Assembly (NCBI GenBank): GCA_013141505.1
Contig: JABFQX010000056.1
Coordinates: 1 to 64,000 of the forward strand
Source: Methyloglobulus sp.
Lineage (GTDB): Bacteria > Pseudomonadota > Gammaproteobacteria > Methylococcales > Methylomonadaceae
DNA: 64,000 nucleotides
Direction of reading: 5' to 3'
Every line of letters begins with the position of its first letter. The stretch's first letter is position 1. This document shows positions 17,602-27,636 of the stretch, in pieces. A program made the position numbers and the translations under genes. Under the pieces are notes generated by a model that was not told where the DNA came from, did no database searches, and was given only the letters and a program-made list of their open reading frames with translations.

Positions 17602-18069
17602 TTGTTTCGAGGCATCACTGCGGTCAATCTTGACGAAAAAGGTCGTTTTGCCATTCCTACCCGTTACAGGGATAAGGTGCAGGAGATTTGTGCCTGTCAA
17701 TTGATTGTTACTGTTGCCGTAGACGAGCGTTTTGTCGGTATTCCTGGTTGTTTGTGGATCTATCCAATGCCTGAATGGGAAGAGATCGAAAGAAAAATTA
17801 AAGATTTGCCCGCCGCTAATAAAAGAGCAACCCAATTAAAACGCTTCCTTATCGGCAATGCCTATGAGTGTGAAATGGATGGTCAAGGGCGACTTTTGTT
17901 GCCTGAAAAATTAAGAAAATTCGCCAATCTTGAGAAAAAAGTTGTGTTATTGGGTCAGCTTAGTCGTTTTGAGCTTTGGAATGAAGAAACATGGGCTATT
18001 AAAGAAGCGCAATTTATGGACGGTGATGACGATGAAGGGCTGGATGATTTAGGTGGTATATCTTTTTAA
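17602..18069 (+). CDS. mraZ: Transcriptional regulator MraZ
   Basis: From TTG at 17602 the product is 155 residues and begins MFRGITAVNLDEKGRFAIP, which aligns with the usual MFRG start of MraZ (152 residues in E. coli). An upstream start in the same frame would add 12 residues through the operator and is rejected. The protein has two SpoVT-AbrB-like halves with the motifs DEKGRFAIPTRY and DGQGRLLLPEKLR. It represses the dcw operon through the repeats upstream and is the first gene of the operon, 16 bp ahead of rsmH. Confidence 0.92.
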   Translation: MFRGITAVNLDEKGRFAIPTRYRDKVQEICACQLIVTVAVDERFVGIPGCLWIYPMPEWEEIERKIKDLPAANKRATQLKRFLIGNAYECEMDGQGRLLLPEKLRKFANLEKKVVLLGQLSRFELWNEETWAIKEAQFMDGDDDEGLDDLGGISF

Positions 18070-18085
18070 TCGGGTTATTTAGCCT

Positions 18086-19012
18086 GTGCAACATAAGCCA
18101 GTCATGTTGGCTGAAGCTCTGGAACAATTGGCTATCAAGGGAAGCGGCATCTACCTTGATTGTACTTTTGGACGGGGCGGGCATAGCCAAGCGATTTTGT
18201 CGTTATTGGATTCATCGGGTCGATTATTGGCATTGGATAGGGATGTCGATGCAGTAAGCTCAGATACAGCAAAAGCAATGCTCAAGGATGAGCGGTTTAC
18301 TTTAAAACATAGCTGTTTTTCGGCGTTAGAAAATGTGGTTGCCAGTGGGTGTTTGACCAACCAAATAGACGGGATATTGCTGGACTTAGGCGTGTCATCG
18401 CCGCAGTTGGATAACCCCGGCAGGGGCTTCAGCTTTATGCAGGACGGTCCCTTGGATATGCGGATGGACTACACTGCGGAACTGACAGCCGCCAAATGGT
18501 TGGCGACAGTTGATGAAAAGGATCTGGTCAGAGTGTTATTCGACTACGGCGAGGAGCGCTTTGCTCGGCGGATTGCCCATGCAATCGTTGTCACCAGGGT
18601 TGAAAACCCGTTAATGACAACTCGGCAATTAGCTGGATTAATAGAGCAAGTTGTGCCAAAGCGTGAGCCACACAAACACCCGGCAACCCGTAGTTTTCAG
18701 GCGATACGGATAGAAGTTAATAAGGAACTGGAAGAGCTAAAAAATGTGTTGCAGCAATCTATCCGGGTGCTGAAACCAGGTGGTCGATTAGTGGTCATTT
18801 CCTTTCACTCGCTGGAGGACAGGATAGTCAAACAGTTTATAAGAAGCGAGTCGGGCGCCAAGTATGATCCTGGCAAGTTACCTATAAAAGAAGCAGATAT
18901 TACTAAAGGTATCTTACGAAAACGAGGTAAGCCGTTGAAAGCAGCCGAACAAGAGGTTAGAGAAAATCCAAGGGCACGTAGCGCAATCATGCGGGTAGCC
19001 GAGCGGGTTTAA
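18086..19012 (+). CDS. rsmH: 16S rRNA (cytosine1402-N4)-methyltransferase RsmH
   Basis: The 308-residue protein starts with GTG and has HKPVMLAEALEQL and the SAM-binding LDCTFGRGGHSQAIL at the N-terminus, then GILLDLGVSSPQLD and RSFQAIRIEVNKELEEL. The end RKRGKPLKAAEQEVRENP also fits the family. It methylates C1402 in the ribosomal P site. It is the second gene of the dcw operon and is followed by ftsL after 2 nt. Confidence 0.95.
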   Translation: MQHKPVMLAEALEQLAIKGSGIYLDCTFGRGGHSQAILSLLDSSGRLLALDRDVDAVSSDTAKAMLKDERFTLKHSCFSALENVVASGCLTNQIDGILLDLGVSSPQLDNPGRGFSFMQDGPLDMRMDYTAELTAAKWLATVDEKDLVRVLFDYGEERFARRIAHAIVVTRVENPLMTTRQLAGLIEQVVPKREPHKHPATRSFQAIRIEVNKELEELKNVLQQSIRVLKPGGRLVVISFHSLEDRIVKQFIRSESGAKYDPGKLPIKEADITKGILRKRGKPLKAAEQEVRENPRARSAIMRVAERV

Positions 19013-19014
19013 CG

Positions 19015-19314
19015 ATGTCGAGCAGGCAGCTTATAAAGGTTATCAGTAAGTCTGAATTGATAGGGTTAATTGCATTGCTGCTTGTGTTGGTCGGTTCTGC
19101 ATTAGCCGTTATTGACTGTAAAAATGTGTCAAGGTCGATTTTTATCGAGATTGAGCGGCAAGAAAAATCATTGGATCAATATGAAGTCGAGTGGGGGCAA
19201 ATGCAATTGGAATTATCGACCTTAGCGGAGCAAAATCGGGTTGAGGCAATTGCTATAAAGCGCTTAAAGCTATCAGCACCGCCTCGTGACAGGATTATTT
19301 ATATCAAACCTTAG
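19015..19314 (+). CDS. ftsL: Cell division protein FtsL
   Basis: The 99-residue protein has a short cytoplasmic N-terminus, one transmembrane helix (about residues 14-33, LIGLIALLLVLVGSALAVI) and a periplasmic heptad-like coiled coil. Sequence is poorly conserved in this family, so the call rests on length, topology and the position between rsmH and ftsI. It would join FtsB and FtsQ in the divisome. The next gene starts directly after its stop codon. Confidence 0.88.
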   Translation: MSSRQLIKVISKSELIGLIALLLVLVGSALAVIDCKNVSRSIFIEIERQEKSLDQYEVEWGQMQLELSTLAEQNRVEAIAIKRLKLSAPPRDRIIYIKP

Positions 19315-21141
19315 ATGCTTATTTCAAATGAAAACAAGCCACGGAATCAGGCCAACGATTTTTCAGGTAGAAGGAGGTTTTTACTCACCTTCATTATGAC
19401 TTGTATGGCTGTTCTTGTTGTGCGTGGCATTCATTTGCAGGTATTCAAAAAAGATTATTTGCAGGATAAGAGTAAATATGTTGATACCGTGTCTATTTCA
19501 TCGTATCGGGGCATTATTGAAGATCGTAATGGTGAGCCCTTGGCCATTAGTTCGCCTGCGCCTTCAATCATCATTAGCCCTAAAGAGCTATTGAAAGACG
19601 ATGAAAGCGTTGTGGTGCAAATGGAAAAACAGAGTCAGAAATTGCATGGTGGTGAGGCTTTGTCAGCAAGCCAGAAAGCGGATGTTCTGGCGGCATATAG
19701 AAATGAAAAGTTAACAAAATTTCGGCAGATGGAAAAATGGCTCAATCTACCATCCGGGAAAATTGATGCCATTCTTGGCGAAAAGAAGACTAAAAGCTTT
19801 GTTTATCTGGCAAAAAAAGTGAGTCCTGGTGTTGCCGACCAAATAAAAGATTTGAAGATTGCCGGTGTCGATATTCGCCGGGAGTTCAAGCGGTTTTATC
19901 CTTCAGGAGAAGTGACCGCTCACCTGCTCGGATTTACTGATGCAGAAGATGTCGGGCAGGTCGGCCTAGAACAAAAGTACGAATCCCGGTTGAAGGGTAC
20001 GGATGGTAAAAAGCGAGTGATTAAAGATGGTCTGCATCAAGTGATTGCAGATGTTGAAAATATAAGCTCGCCGGTTCCTGGCAAGAATCTTGTGCTGAGT
20101 ATTGATCAACGCATTCAATATCTGGCTTATAAGGAGCTACAAAATGCGGTTAAAGTCAATAAAGCCAAATCCGCTGCCTTGATTGTATTGGACAGCAAAA
20201 CTGGCGAAGTATTGGCGGCAGTTAATCAGCCGTCGTTTAACCCTAACTCAAAGCAAGACCTTAAAGAAAGTTTATATCGTAATAGGGCGATTACCGATAT
20301 TTTTGAGCCCGGCTCCACCGTTAAGCCATTTGTTGTGGCGGCCGCTCTTGAAGGCGGCTATATCTACAGGGGTAATTTCTTTGATACCAATGGCGTATTT
20401 GAAGTCGACGATCACACGGTTAGAGATGTACATAACTATGGCATGTTGGACGTAGAAGGGGTGCTAAAAAAATCCAGCAATATTGGGGTCGCAAAAATGG
20501 CCTTGAAAATGCCTGTTAATTATTTTTGGCGCATGTATAGCAAATTGGGCTTTGGTGAATCTCCCGCCACAGGCTTTCCTGGCGAAGCCAGCGGTCATAT
20601 GCCTGATGCGAAACGGATGCGCGATTTTGATCGGGCAACTTTATCGTTTGGTTATGGTGTAAGTGTATCAGCCATGCAGCTTGCCAGGTCGTATACAGCT
20701 CTGGCCGACGATGGCATCTTACATTCTGTCAGTTTATTGAAGCGTGATGAAGACATTGACGCAAAACGGGTGCTGTCACAAAAAACTGCTCGGACGGTTA
20801 GGAAAATGCTTGAGAGTGTCATCACAAAAGATGGCACTGCTTATGAGGCTAGGGTCGATGGCTACCGTGTCGCAGGTAAAACAGGAACTGTAAAAAAGGC
20901 CGGTGCTCATGGTTACTCGCCGGACAGTTATTTTGCAGTTTTTGCAGGTCTGGCACCAGCCAGTGACCCGCGCTTAGTGGTCGTAGTGATGATAGATGAG
21001 CCATCGGCAGGACAATATTATGGCGGCTTGGTTTCCGCGCCCGTATTTGCCAAAGTGATGGCAGGTTCACTGAGGATACTAGGCGTAACCCCGGATCAGG
21101 AAAACACCATGCCACTATTGCTTGCCAGGAAAGGCGGGTAG
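19315..21141 (+). CDS. ftsI: Septal peptidoglycan transpeptidase FtsI (PBP3)
   Basis: The 608-residue class B penicillin-binding protein has one N-terminal membrane helix (about residues 24-42), the dimerisation domain and the transpeptidase domain. Active-site motifs are STVK with Ser334, SSN at 387-389 and KTG beginning at Lys522. It cross-links septal peptidoglycan together with FtsW. Its ATG abuts the ftsL stop, so translation is probably coupled. Confidence 0.95.
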   Translation: MLISNENKPRNQANDFSGRRRFLLTFIMTCMAVLVVRGIHLQVFKKDYLQDKSKYVDTVSISSYRGIIEDRNGEPLAISSPAPSIIISPKELLKDDESVVVQMEKQSQKLHGGEALSASQKADVLAAYRNEKLTKFRQMEKWLNLPSGKIDAILGEKKTKSFVYLAKKVSPGVADQIKDLKIAGVDIRREFKRFYPSGEVTAHLLGFTDAEDVGQVGLEQKYESRLKGTDGKKRVIKDGLHQVIADVENISSPVPGKNLVLSIDQRIQYLAYKELQNAVKVNKAKSAALIVLDSKTGEVLAAVNQPSFNPNSKQDLKESLYRNRAITDIFEPGSTVKPFVVAAALEGGYIYRGNFFDTNGVFEVDDHTVRDVHNYGMLDVEGVLKKSSNIGVAKMALKMPVNYFWRMYSKLGFGESPATGFPGEASGHMPDAKRMRDFDRATLSFGYGVSVSAMQLARSYTALADDGILHSVSLLKRDEDIDAKRVLSQKTARTVRKMLESVITKDGTAYEARVDGYRVAGKTGTVKKAGAHGYSPDSYFAVFAGLAPASDPRLVVVVMIDEPSAGQYYGGLVSAPVFAKVMAGSLRILGVTPDQENTMPLLLARKGG

Positions 21142-21150
21142 CGTGTCGAT

Positions 21151-22650
21151 ATGAGGCTTGATAAATTACTTGAAGGATTAATTTATACTTCGGATAAGCA
21201 ATCAGACCTTATCAAAGATGGTTTGGAAATAAGTGGCTTGGCTTTGGATAGCCGAGCCGTAAAAGCGGGTGATTTATTTATTGCTTTGGAGGGTGCGAAG
21301 CAGCACGGGCTAGCACATATTGACGAAGTTATAAATAAAGGTGCTTATGCAGTCCTATTTGACCCTAAAGGAGGCGGTAGCCAAATCGCCGAAAACAAAG
21401 CTGCAATTCCGGTTATTCCGGTAGAAGATTTGAGTTCGGTTCTGGGTGCAGTCGCAGCTCGTTTTTACGGTCATCCTTCTAAAGATTTGGATGTAATTGG
21501 CATAACAGGTACCAATGGCAAAACATCCTGTAGCCAGTTTTTAGGCCAAGTGATGGATGCTTGTGGAATTATCGGAACCTTGGGCTGGGGGTGTTGGGGA
21601 CAGCTTACTAAAACATTAAATACAACACCGGATGCATTGGCGGTGCACTACATTTTGGCTGAATTTGTTAAGACGAAAATGCGAACCGTGGCAATGGAAG
21701 TGTCGTCACACGGACTTGATCAGGGACGCGTTAATGGGGTGTCTTTCAAGGGTGCGGTATTTACCAATATAAGCCGTGATCATTTGGATTATCACGGCTC
21801 AATGGCAGACTACCTGACGGCTAAATTGAAGTTGTTGCAAGCGCCAGGGCTTAAGTTTGTGGTTGTTAACCTGGATGATGACAGTTGCAATCAGATCATC
21901 GCAGCGGTGCCGCAATCGGTTGTGATATGGGGTGTCAGCGCACAAGGGAAAAATATTGCTCATGGTGAGTTTGTGGGTGCTGAGGGAGTGCAGCATACGC
22001 ATGAAGGAATTGAATTTACCGTACATTGGCAAAACCATGTTCAACAGATAAAACTGCCTCTCTATGGCGATTTTAATGCTGAAAACTTGTTATGCGTGTT
22101 GGCAGTTATGTTGGCAATGGGTCATACCTTGAAAGAAGCAGCCATGAAATTGCAAATGATAAAACCGGTTGCGGGCCGCATGGATCGGTGCGAAGTGGCG
22201 ACAGATAAGTTAAGCGTTTTAATAGATTATGCCCATACCCCCGATGCGCTTAACCGGGTATTGGCAAGTGTGCGTAAGCATAATCGGCAAAAGTTGTGGG
22301 TGGTTTTGGGCTGTGGTGGTAATCGTGATGCAGGCAAACGTCCGCAAATGGGCGGCATCGCAGAACAGTGGGCAGATCGGGTGATTATCACTGACGATAA
22401 TCCACGTTTTGAGGATAACGTAGAGATAGCGAATGAGATATTGGCAGGTTGCAGTTCAAGTAAAGCTATGCTGATCCAGGATAGGAAGCAGGCAATACAA
22501 CATGCCATAGCGAACGCTGCTGAACATGATTGTATTGTGATTGCCGGTAAAGGTCATGAAAACTATCAGGAAATCAACGGTATTCAATATCCGTTTAATG
22601 ATAAAAAAATTGCAGAAGAAGCATTACATAACAGGTTTTTAACGCAATGA
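21151..22650 (+). CDS. murE: UDP-MurNAc-tripeptide synthetase MurE
   Basis: The 499-residue Mur ligase has the ATP loop ITGTNGKTSCSQF, the central VAMEVSSHGLDQGRV block, and the C-terminal motif TDDNPRFED. DNPR is the signature of enzymes adding meso-diaminopimelate, so a Gram-negative type wall is indicated. It adds the third residue of the stem peptide. Its end overlaps murF by 4 nt. Confidence 0.96.
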   Translation: MRLDKLLEGLIYTSDKQSDLIKDGLEISGLALDSRAVKAGDLFIALEGAKQHGLAHIDEVINKGAYAVLFDPKGGGSQIAENKAAIPVIPVEDLSSVLGAVAARFYGHPSKDLDVIGITGTNGKTSCSQFLGQVMDACGIIGTLGWGCWGQLTKTLNTTPDALAVHYILAEFVKTKMRTVAMEVSSHGLDQGRVNGVSFKGAVFTNISRDHLDYHGSMADYLTAKLKLLQAPGLKFVVVNLDDDSCNQIIAAVPQSVVIWGVSAQGKNIAHGEFVGAEGVQHTHEGIEFTVHWQNHVQQIKLPLYGDFNAENLLCVLAVMLAMGHTLKEAAMKLQMIKPVAGRMDRCEVATDKLSVLIDYAHTPDALNRVLASVRKHNRQKLWVVLGCGGNRDAGKRPQMGGIAEQWADRVIITDDNPRFEDNVEIANEILAGCSSSKAMLIQDRKQAIQHAIANAAEHDCIVIAGKGHENYQEINGIQYPFNDKKIAEEALHNRFLTQ

Positions 22651-24008
22651 AGATGATGCTTAGTGAGATAGCCAAAATAGTACAAGGTGAGCATATAGGT
22701 GCTGATGTGGCAATTGCATCGGTCAGCATTGATACCCGTGCCATTCAGTCTGGCGAGCTTTATGTGGCTATCAAAGGACATCAGTTTGATGGCAATGACT
22801 TCGTAGACAAAGCGGAGCAAGTTGGCGCTGGTGCAGCGATATTGCATAAAGGCGTGTCCACAAACTTGCCGCATGTTTTGGTTAATGACACTCGGTTGGC
22901 ATTGGCGGAGTTGGCGGGCTCATGGCGCGATAAAGCAGATGTAAAAGTTGTAGGCATTACCGGCAGTAACGGCAAAACAACAGTTAAAGAAATGGTCGCT
23001 GCAATTTTGGGTGTGGCGGGTGTTGTGTTGTATACCAAAGGCAACCTCAATAACGATATTGGCGTGCCGTTAACACTGCTGCGATTACAGGATGAGCATC
23101 GGTTTGCCGTAATCGAAATGGGTGCAAATCATTCTGGCGAAATTGCCTACACCAGCCAATATGTCAAGGCCGACGTTGTCATTCTAAATAATGCTGGAGC
23201 GGCCCATATAGAAGGTTTCGGCAGTTTGGATGGTGTTGCCAAAGCGAAAGGGGAGATCATAGAAACCCTTAAATCTGAAGGCACAGCGGTACTTAACAAG
23301 GATGACAAATATTTCGAATATTGGAAAGAACTGGCTGGCGAAAGAAAAATTTTGTCTTTTGGTTTGGATGAAGGCGCGGATGTGTCAGCGCGAAAAATTC
23401 AAACCAAGATTGTCGAAAATAGATTTGCAACGACATTTGAACTTTTTACAACTGATGCGGCGGTAAACATAAATTTACAACTGGCAGGACAGCACAATGT
23501 CTTGAACGCCTTGGCGGCAACTGCTGCAGGCCTTGCCTTAGGGCTGAACATAGAGCAAATCAAACAGGGTCTTGAGCACATAAAACCTGTTACCGGAAGG
23601 ATGCAAGCCTTAGTCGGTCGGTTGGGAAATACAGTGATTGATGACACTTACAATGCCAATGCGGCTTCATTGAAAGTCGGGCTTGAAGTGTTGGCTCAGT
23701 GTAAAGGCCAGCATTGGGTGGTGCTGGGTGCATTTGGTGAACTGGGCGCTGAAAGCCCGAAAATACACGAAGAAATGGGTGAACTAATAAGCTCCAAAGG
23801 TGTTGTGCGCCTGCTGGCTATAGGCTCCGATGCTAAAAATACCGTCAGGGTTTTTGGCAAAGGAGCCACTTTTTTTGATAGCCAAGATGAATTGATAGGC
23901 ACATTAAAAGCCGAGCTGAAAGGCGACGAGACTATTTTGATCAAAGGCTCAAGGGCGCAGCGAATGGAAAACGTCGCCGCCGCCCTGGTGGATAATTTCA
24001 GGACATAA
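22647..24008 (+). CDS. murF: UDP-MurNAc-tripeptide-D-Ala-D-Ala ligase MurF
   Basis: The 453-residue Mur ligase has VSIDTRAIQSGELYVAIKG at the N-terminus, the ATP loop ITGSNGKTTVKEM, and IDDTYNANAASLKVGLE in the last third, which is typical of MurF. It adds D-Ala-D-Ala to complete the pentapeptide precursor. The ATG lies in the last codons of murE (4-nt overlap), and mraY follows after 3 nt. Confidence 0.96.
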   Translation: MKMMLSEIAKIVQGEHIGADVAIASVSIDTRAIQSGELYVAIKGHQFDGNDFVDKAEQVGAGAAILHKGVSTNLPHVLVNDTRLALAELAGSWRDKADVKVVGITGSNGKTTVKEMVAAILGVAGVVLYTKGNLNNDIGVPLTLLRLQDEHRFAVIEMGANHSGEIAYTSQYVKADVVILNNAGAAHIEGFGSLDGVAKAKGEIIETLKSEGTAVLNKDDKYFEYWKELAGERKILSFGLDEGADVSARKIQTKIVENRFATTFELFTTDAAVNINLQLAGQHNVLNALAATAAGLALGLNIEQIKQGLEHIKPVTGRMQALVGRLGNTVIDDTYNANAASLKVGLEVLAQCKGQHWVVLGAFGELGAESPKIHEEMGELISSKGVVRLLAIGSDAKNTVRVFGKGATFFDSQDELIGTLKAELKGDETILIKGSRAQRMENVAAALVDNFRT

Positions 24009-24011
24009 AGG

Positions 24012-25094
24012 ATGCTACTTTACCTCGCAGATTATTTGATGACGTTTGATGGTGGTTTCAGGGTTTTTCATTACCTGACGTTTCGCGCCATTTTAGGCGC
24101 ACTAACCTCCTTAACGATTTCATTGCTGATTGGCCCGTACATGATTAGGCGGTTAAGCCGAAAAAAAATCGGCCAAAGTATCCGCGAATTAGGCCCGCAA
24201 TCGCATTACGAAAAAGCGGGTACACCGACCATGGGTGGTGCGCTGATATTGATAGCCATAGCTTTTAGCACCTTGCTATGGGCTGATCTTGGCAACCGTT
24301 ACATCTGGGTCATATTGCTGGTCACATTAGGTTACGGGGTTGTCGGTTTTATCGACGATTACCGCAAAGTGGTCAAACGCAACAGTGATGGCTTGTCGGC
24401 TAAAGCCAAATATTTTTGGCAATCCATTATCGGTTTTATGGCGGTGGTATTCCTTTATAAAACCGCTGTCGTTCCCGCAGAAACGCAATTTTTTGTGCCG
24501 TTTTTTAAAGATGTCATGCTCGATATGGGCTGGATGTACATGGTTCTCAGTTACTTTGTCATTGTCGGAACTAGCAACGCTGTCAATTTGACCGATGGCC
24601 TGGATGGTTTGGCTATCATGCCGACTGTTATGGTGGCGGCAGGTTTGGGTATTTTTGCTTACCTTTCCGGGCATGTTGGTTTCTCGGAATATTTGGCAAT
24701 TCCCTATTTGCCCAATGCCGGGGAACTGATGGTGTTCTGTGCGGCATTAATTGGTGCGGGCCTGGGGTTTTTATGGTTCAACACGTATCCCGCGATGGTT
24801 TTTATGGGCGATGTTGGCGCTTTGGCATTGGGCGGTGCGTTGGGCGTATTGGCTGTGTTGGTCAGGCAGGAAATTGTCTTGATTATTATGGGTGGTGTGT
24901 TTGTTATGGAAACTCTATCAGTGATGATCCAGGTGGCCTCTTACAAAATGACCGGCAAACGGGTCTTTCGCATGGCTCCTATCCATCACCATTTTGAATT
25001 AAAAGGTTGGCCTGAGCCACGGGTGATCGTCCGTTTCTGGATTATCACTTTCATTCTGGTACTGGTTGGTTTGGCGACTTTAAAACTAAGATGA
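24012..25094 (+). CDS. mraY: Phospho-MurNAc-pentapeptide transferase MraY
   Basis: The 360-residue multi-pass membrane protein has the family motifs [27 protein letters not shown] with the paired aspartates, [10 protein letters not shown], and [12 protein letters not shown] near the end. It transfers phospho-MurNAc-pentapeptide to undecaprenyl phosphate, giving lipid I at the inner membrane. About ten transmembrane segments can be seen. murD overlaps its stop by 4 nt. Confidence 0.97.
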   Translation: MLLYLADYLMTFDGGFRVFHYLTFRAILGALTSLTISLLIGPYMIRRLSRKKIGQSIRELGPQSHYEKAGTPTMGGALILIAIAFSTLLWADLGNRYIWVILLVTLGYGVVGFIDDYRKVVKRNSDGLSAKAKYFWQSIIGFMAVVFLYKTAVVPAETQFFVPFFKDVMLDMGWMYMVLSYFVIVGTSNAVNLTDGLDGLAIMPTVMVAAGLGIFAYLSGHVGFSEYLAIPYLPNAGELMVFCAALIGAGLGFLWFNTYPAMVFMGDVGALALGGALGVLAVLVRQEIVLIIMGGVFVMETLSVMIQVASYKMTGKRVFRMAPIHHHFELKGWPEPRVIVRFWIITFILVLVGLATLKLR

Positions 25095-26464
25095 AACTCG
25101 ACAAAGACATTATCAAAGCACGTTTAAAAGACTGTCTTGGTCTGGATTCTCGTGCGTCAAAAATTGTCGTCGTCGGTCTAGGGGCTACCGGTATTTCGGT
25201 CGCCCGTTTTTTGATGGATTTGGGTTTTGAATTTGTCGTTGCCGATAGTCGTGAACACGTTGTTTCTGAACAACTGCGCGAGGAGTTGGCAGCCATAGAG
25301 ATAGTCACTGGCAAATTCGACGAAGCATTATTCAGCCAAGCAACGCATCTGATCGTCAGTCCAGGCGTGGCATTGACTGAAAAAGCTATCGCAGCAGCAA
25401 TCAGCAAAGGCGTTGAAGTTGTTGGCGATATCGACTTATTTGTCTGCTCGGTTAATGCGCCAATCATTGCCATTACCGGTTCCAACGGCAAAAGTACGGT
25501 CACAACTATGGTTGGGGAAATGGCGAGTGCCGCAGGTATAAAGGTGGGCGTTGGCGGTAACCTGGGCATCCCGGCACTGGATTTACTGAAGCAACCCGCA
25601 GAACTGTATGTATTGGAACTGTCAAGTTTCCAACTGGAGAGGACGAGACATTTAAACGCGCTTGCTGCGACGGTGCTAAATGTCTCTGCTGATCATTTGG
25701 ACAGGCACACAAGTGTTGCCGATTATGCAGAACAAAAGCAACGGGTTTTTATGGGTAGCGAGGTTATGGTTATCAATGTCGATTATCCAATAGTCGCCGC
25801 CATGCAAGAACAAGGTAGGTCAACCATAACCTTTTCAATCATTAACAAGGCCGACTTTTACATTGCTGAAAATGCAGGGATAGAGTACCTGATGCACGGT
25901 GAAAAACCTTTGCTAGCCTTGTCGGAGTTACCGCTTGAAGGTAGGCACAATGCTGCGAATGCACTGGCTGCATTGGCTTTGGGTGTTGCGGCAGGATTTG
26001 ACGAGCAAGCAATGTGCAAGGTACTTAAGCACTTTAAAGGTTTGGAACACAGGATGCAACGCGTTGCTGAAATTGGCGGTGTCATCTGGGTGAACGATTC
26101 TAAAGCCACCAATATCGGTGCGTGTGTTGCAGCCTTGCAAGGTTATCAACATAAGGTGATCCTCATTGCTGGCGGTGACGCAAAAGGTGCGGACATGAAT
26201 GAGTTGGTTCCTGCGGTTAAGGCGAAAGCAAAAGGTGTTGTCATCATGGGAAAAGATGCAGCATTAATAGAACAAGCAATCGACGGCTGTGTGCCTGTCT
26301 ATAAAGCCGAAAATATGCAGCAAGCGGTAAGGATTGCCGCCAGCATAGCGGAAGTTGGCGAGAGCGTATTATTGTCACCTGCTTGCGCCAGTCTTGATCA
26401 ATATAAAAATTACCAAGATCGCGGCGATAAATTTGTCCAGGCTGTATTGGAGTTGATAGCGTGA
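25091..26464 (+). CDS. murD: UDP-MurNAc-L-Ala-D-Glu ligase MurD
   Basis: The 457-residue Mur ligase begins with a nucleotide-binding segment ([16 protein letters not shown]), followed by the ATP loop [24 protein letters not shown], and [10 protein letters not shown] in the C-terminal domain. It adds D-glutamate as the second residue of the peptide. It overlaps mraY by 4 nt at the start and ftsW by 4 nt at the end, which indicates tight translational coupling. Confidence 0.96.
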   Translation: MKLDKDIIKARLKDCLGLDSRASKIVVVGLGATGISVARFLMDLGFEFVVADSREHVVSEQLREELAAIEIVTGKFDEALFSQATHLIVSPGVALTEKAIAAAISKGVEVVGDIDLFVCSVNAPIIAITGSNGKSTVTTMVGEMASAAGIKVGVGGNLGIPALDLLKQPAELYVLELSSFQLERTRHLNALAATVLNVSADHLDRHTSVADYAEQKQRVFMGSEVMVINVDYPIVAAMQEQGRSTITFSIINKADFYIAENAGIEYLMHGEKPLLALSELPLEGRHNAANALAALALGVAAGFDEQAMCKVLKHFKGLEHRMQRVAEIGGVIWVNDSKATNIGACVAALQGYQHKVILIAGGDAKGADMNELVPAVKAKAKGVVIMGKDAALIEQAIDGCVPVYKAENMQQAVRIAASIAEVGESVLLSPACASLDQYKNYQDRGDKFVQAVLELIA

Positions 26465-27636
26465 TCACACGAATCAAAAACTCTGGGACAGAAAGATTTT
26501 ATTTTGACGCTACGCTCGTTTTGGTTACCGTCAGCATCCTGGTAATAGGCTATGTCATGGTTGCATCCGCGTCATTGCATCTTGGCGTAGAGATGAAAGA
26601 GGACAGCTTTTATTATCCGATAAGACAGTTAGCCCATATCGCCATGGGCTGTGTCCTTGCTTTAGGTATTGCCAGAACACCTATGGAAGTTTGGGAAAAA
26701 ATAGGGCCAAGACTTTTTCTTGGTGGCCTAGTTTTACTGGTTGTTGTGTTGATTCCGGGCTTGGGCGTCAAGGTTAATGGCAGTGTGCGATGGCTATCAA
26801 TTGGTGGCCTACGTATCCAGGTGTCCGAGGTGGTGAAATTGTTTTCGGTGATCTACATGGCCGGTTATGTTAATCGGCATCAGGGTAACTTACAGGAATC
26901 AGTGTACGGTATCATCAAGCCGTTATTGCTGTTTTCCGTAGCCTGTGTGTTGTTATTGTTGGAGCCGGATTTTGGTTCATCGGTGGTTATATTGATGATC
27001 GCTATGGGTACCTTATTTTTGGGTGGAGCAAGATTAGGGCAGTTTATAAATTTGCTATTACTGGTGGCTGCATTGGCTGTGGTTCTGGTTATTAAAGAGC
27101 CTTATCGGATGAGCAGATTGCTCAGCTTTACTGATCCTTTCAAGGATTATCTGAAATCAGGATATCAACTTTCACAAGCATTAATCGCATTTGGCCGCGG
27201 TGAATGGACGGGAGTAGGATTAGGCAATGGCATCCAGAAATTATTTTATCTGCCTGAAGCGCATACCGACTTTTTGTTTTCCGTTATTGCTGAAGAACTG
27301 GGTCTGGTAGGCGTGATTACAGTGATAGGGCTTTTCACAGTATTAATCTGGCGGACTTTTGAAATTGCCTTGGCGGCTGAACAAGGTGGGCAACCGTTTT
27401 CCGCATTTGTTGCCTATGGATTAGGGATATGGTTTGGTTTCCAGACCTTTGTCAACATAGGTGTCAACATGGGGCTATTGCCTACCAAAGGATTGACCTT
27501 GCCGTTGATGAGTTATGGCGGCGGCAGCATGATGGTCATGTGTTGTGCTATAGCCTTACTGTTTAGGGTACACAGTGAAACGGCGGCTCTTAAACAAGAA
27601 GTGCCAAGAGAGAGGTCAGCGTGGGCAAGCGTATAG
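26461..27636 (+). CDS. ftsW: Septal peptidoglycan glycosyltransferase FtsW (SEDS)
   Basis: The 391-residue polytopic membrane protein starts with GTG overlapping the murD stop. It has the SEDS landmarks LLLEPDFGSSVVI with the catalytic aspartate, YQLSQALIAFGRGEWTGVGLG, LPEAHTDFLFSVIAEELG, and NMGLLPTKGLTLPLMSYGG. It polymerises lipid II at the septum with FtsI. murG begins 16 nt before its end. Confidence 0.95.
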   Translation: MITRIKNSGTERFYFDATLVLVTVSILVIGYVMVASASLHLGVEMKEDSFYYPIRQLAHIAMGCVLALGIARTPMEVWEKIGPRLFLGGLVLLVVVLIPGLGVKVNGSVRWLSIGGLRIQVSEVVKLFSVIYMAGYVNRHQGNLQESVYGIIKPLLLFSVACVLLLLEPDFGSSVVILMIAMGTLFLGGARLGQFINLLLLVAALAVVLVIKEPYRMSRLLSFTDPFKDYLKSGYQLSQALIAFGRGEWTGVGLGNGIQKLFYLPEAHTDFLFSVIAEELGLVGVITVIGLFTVLIWRTFEIALAAEQGGQPFSAFVAYGLGIWFGFQTFVNIGVNMGLLPTKGLTLPLMSYGGGSMMVMCCAIALLFRVHSETAALKQEVPRERSAWASV

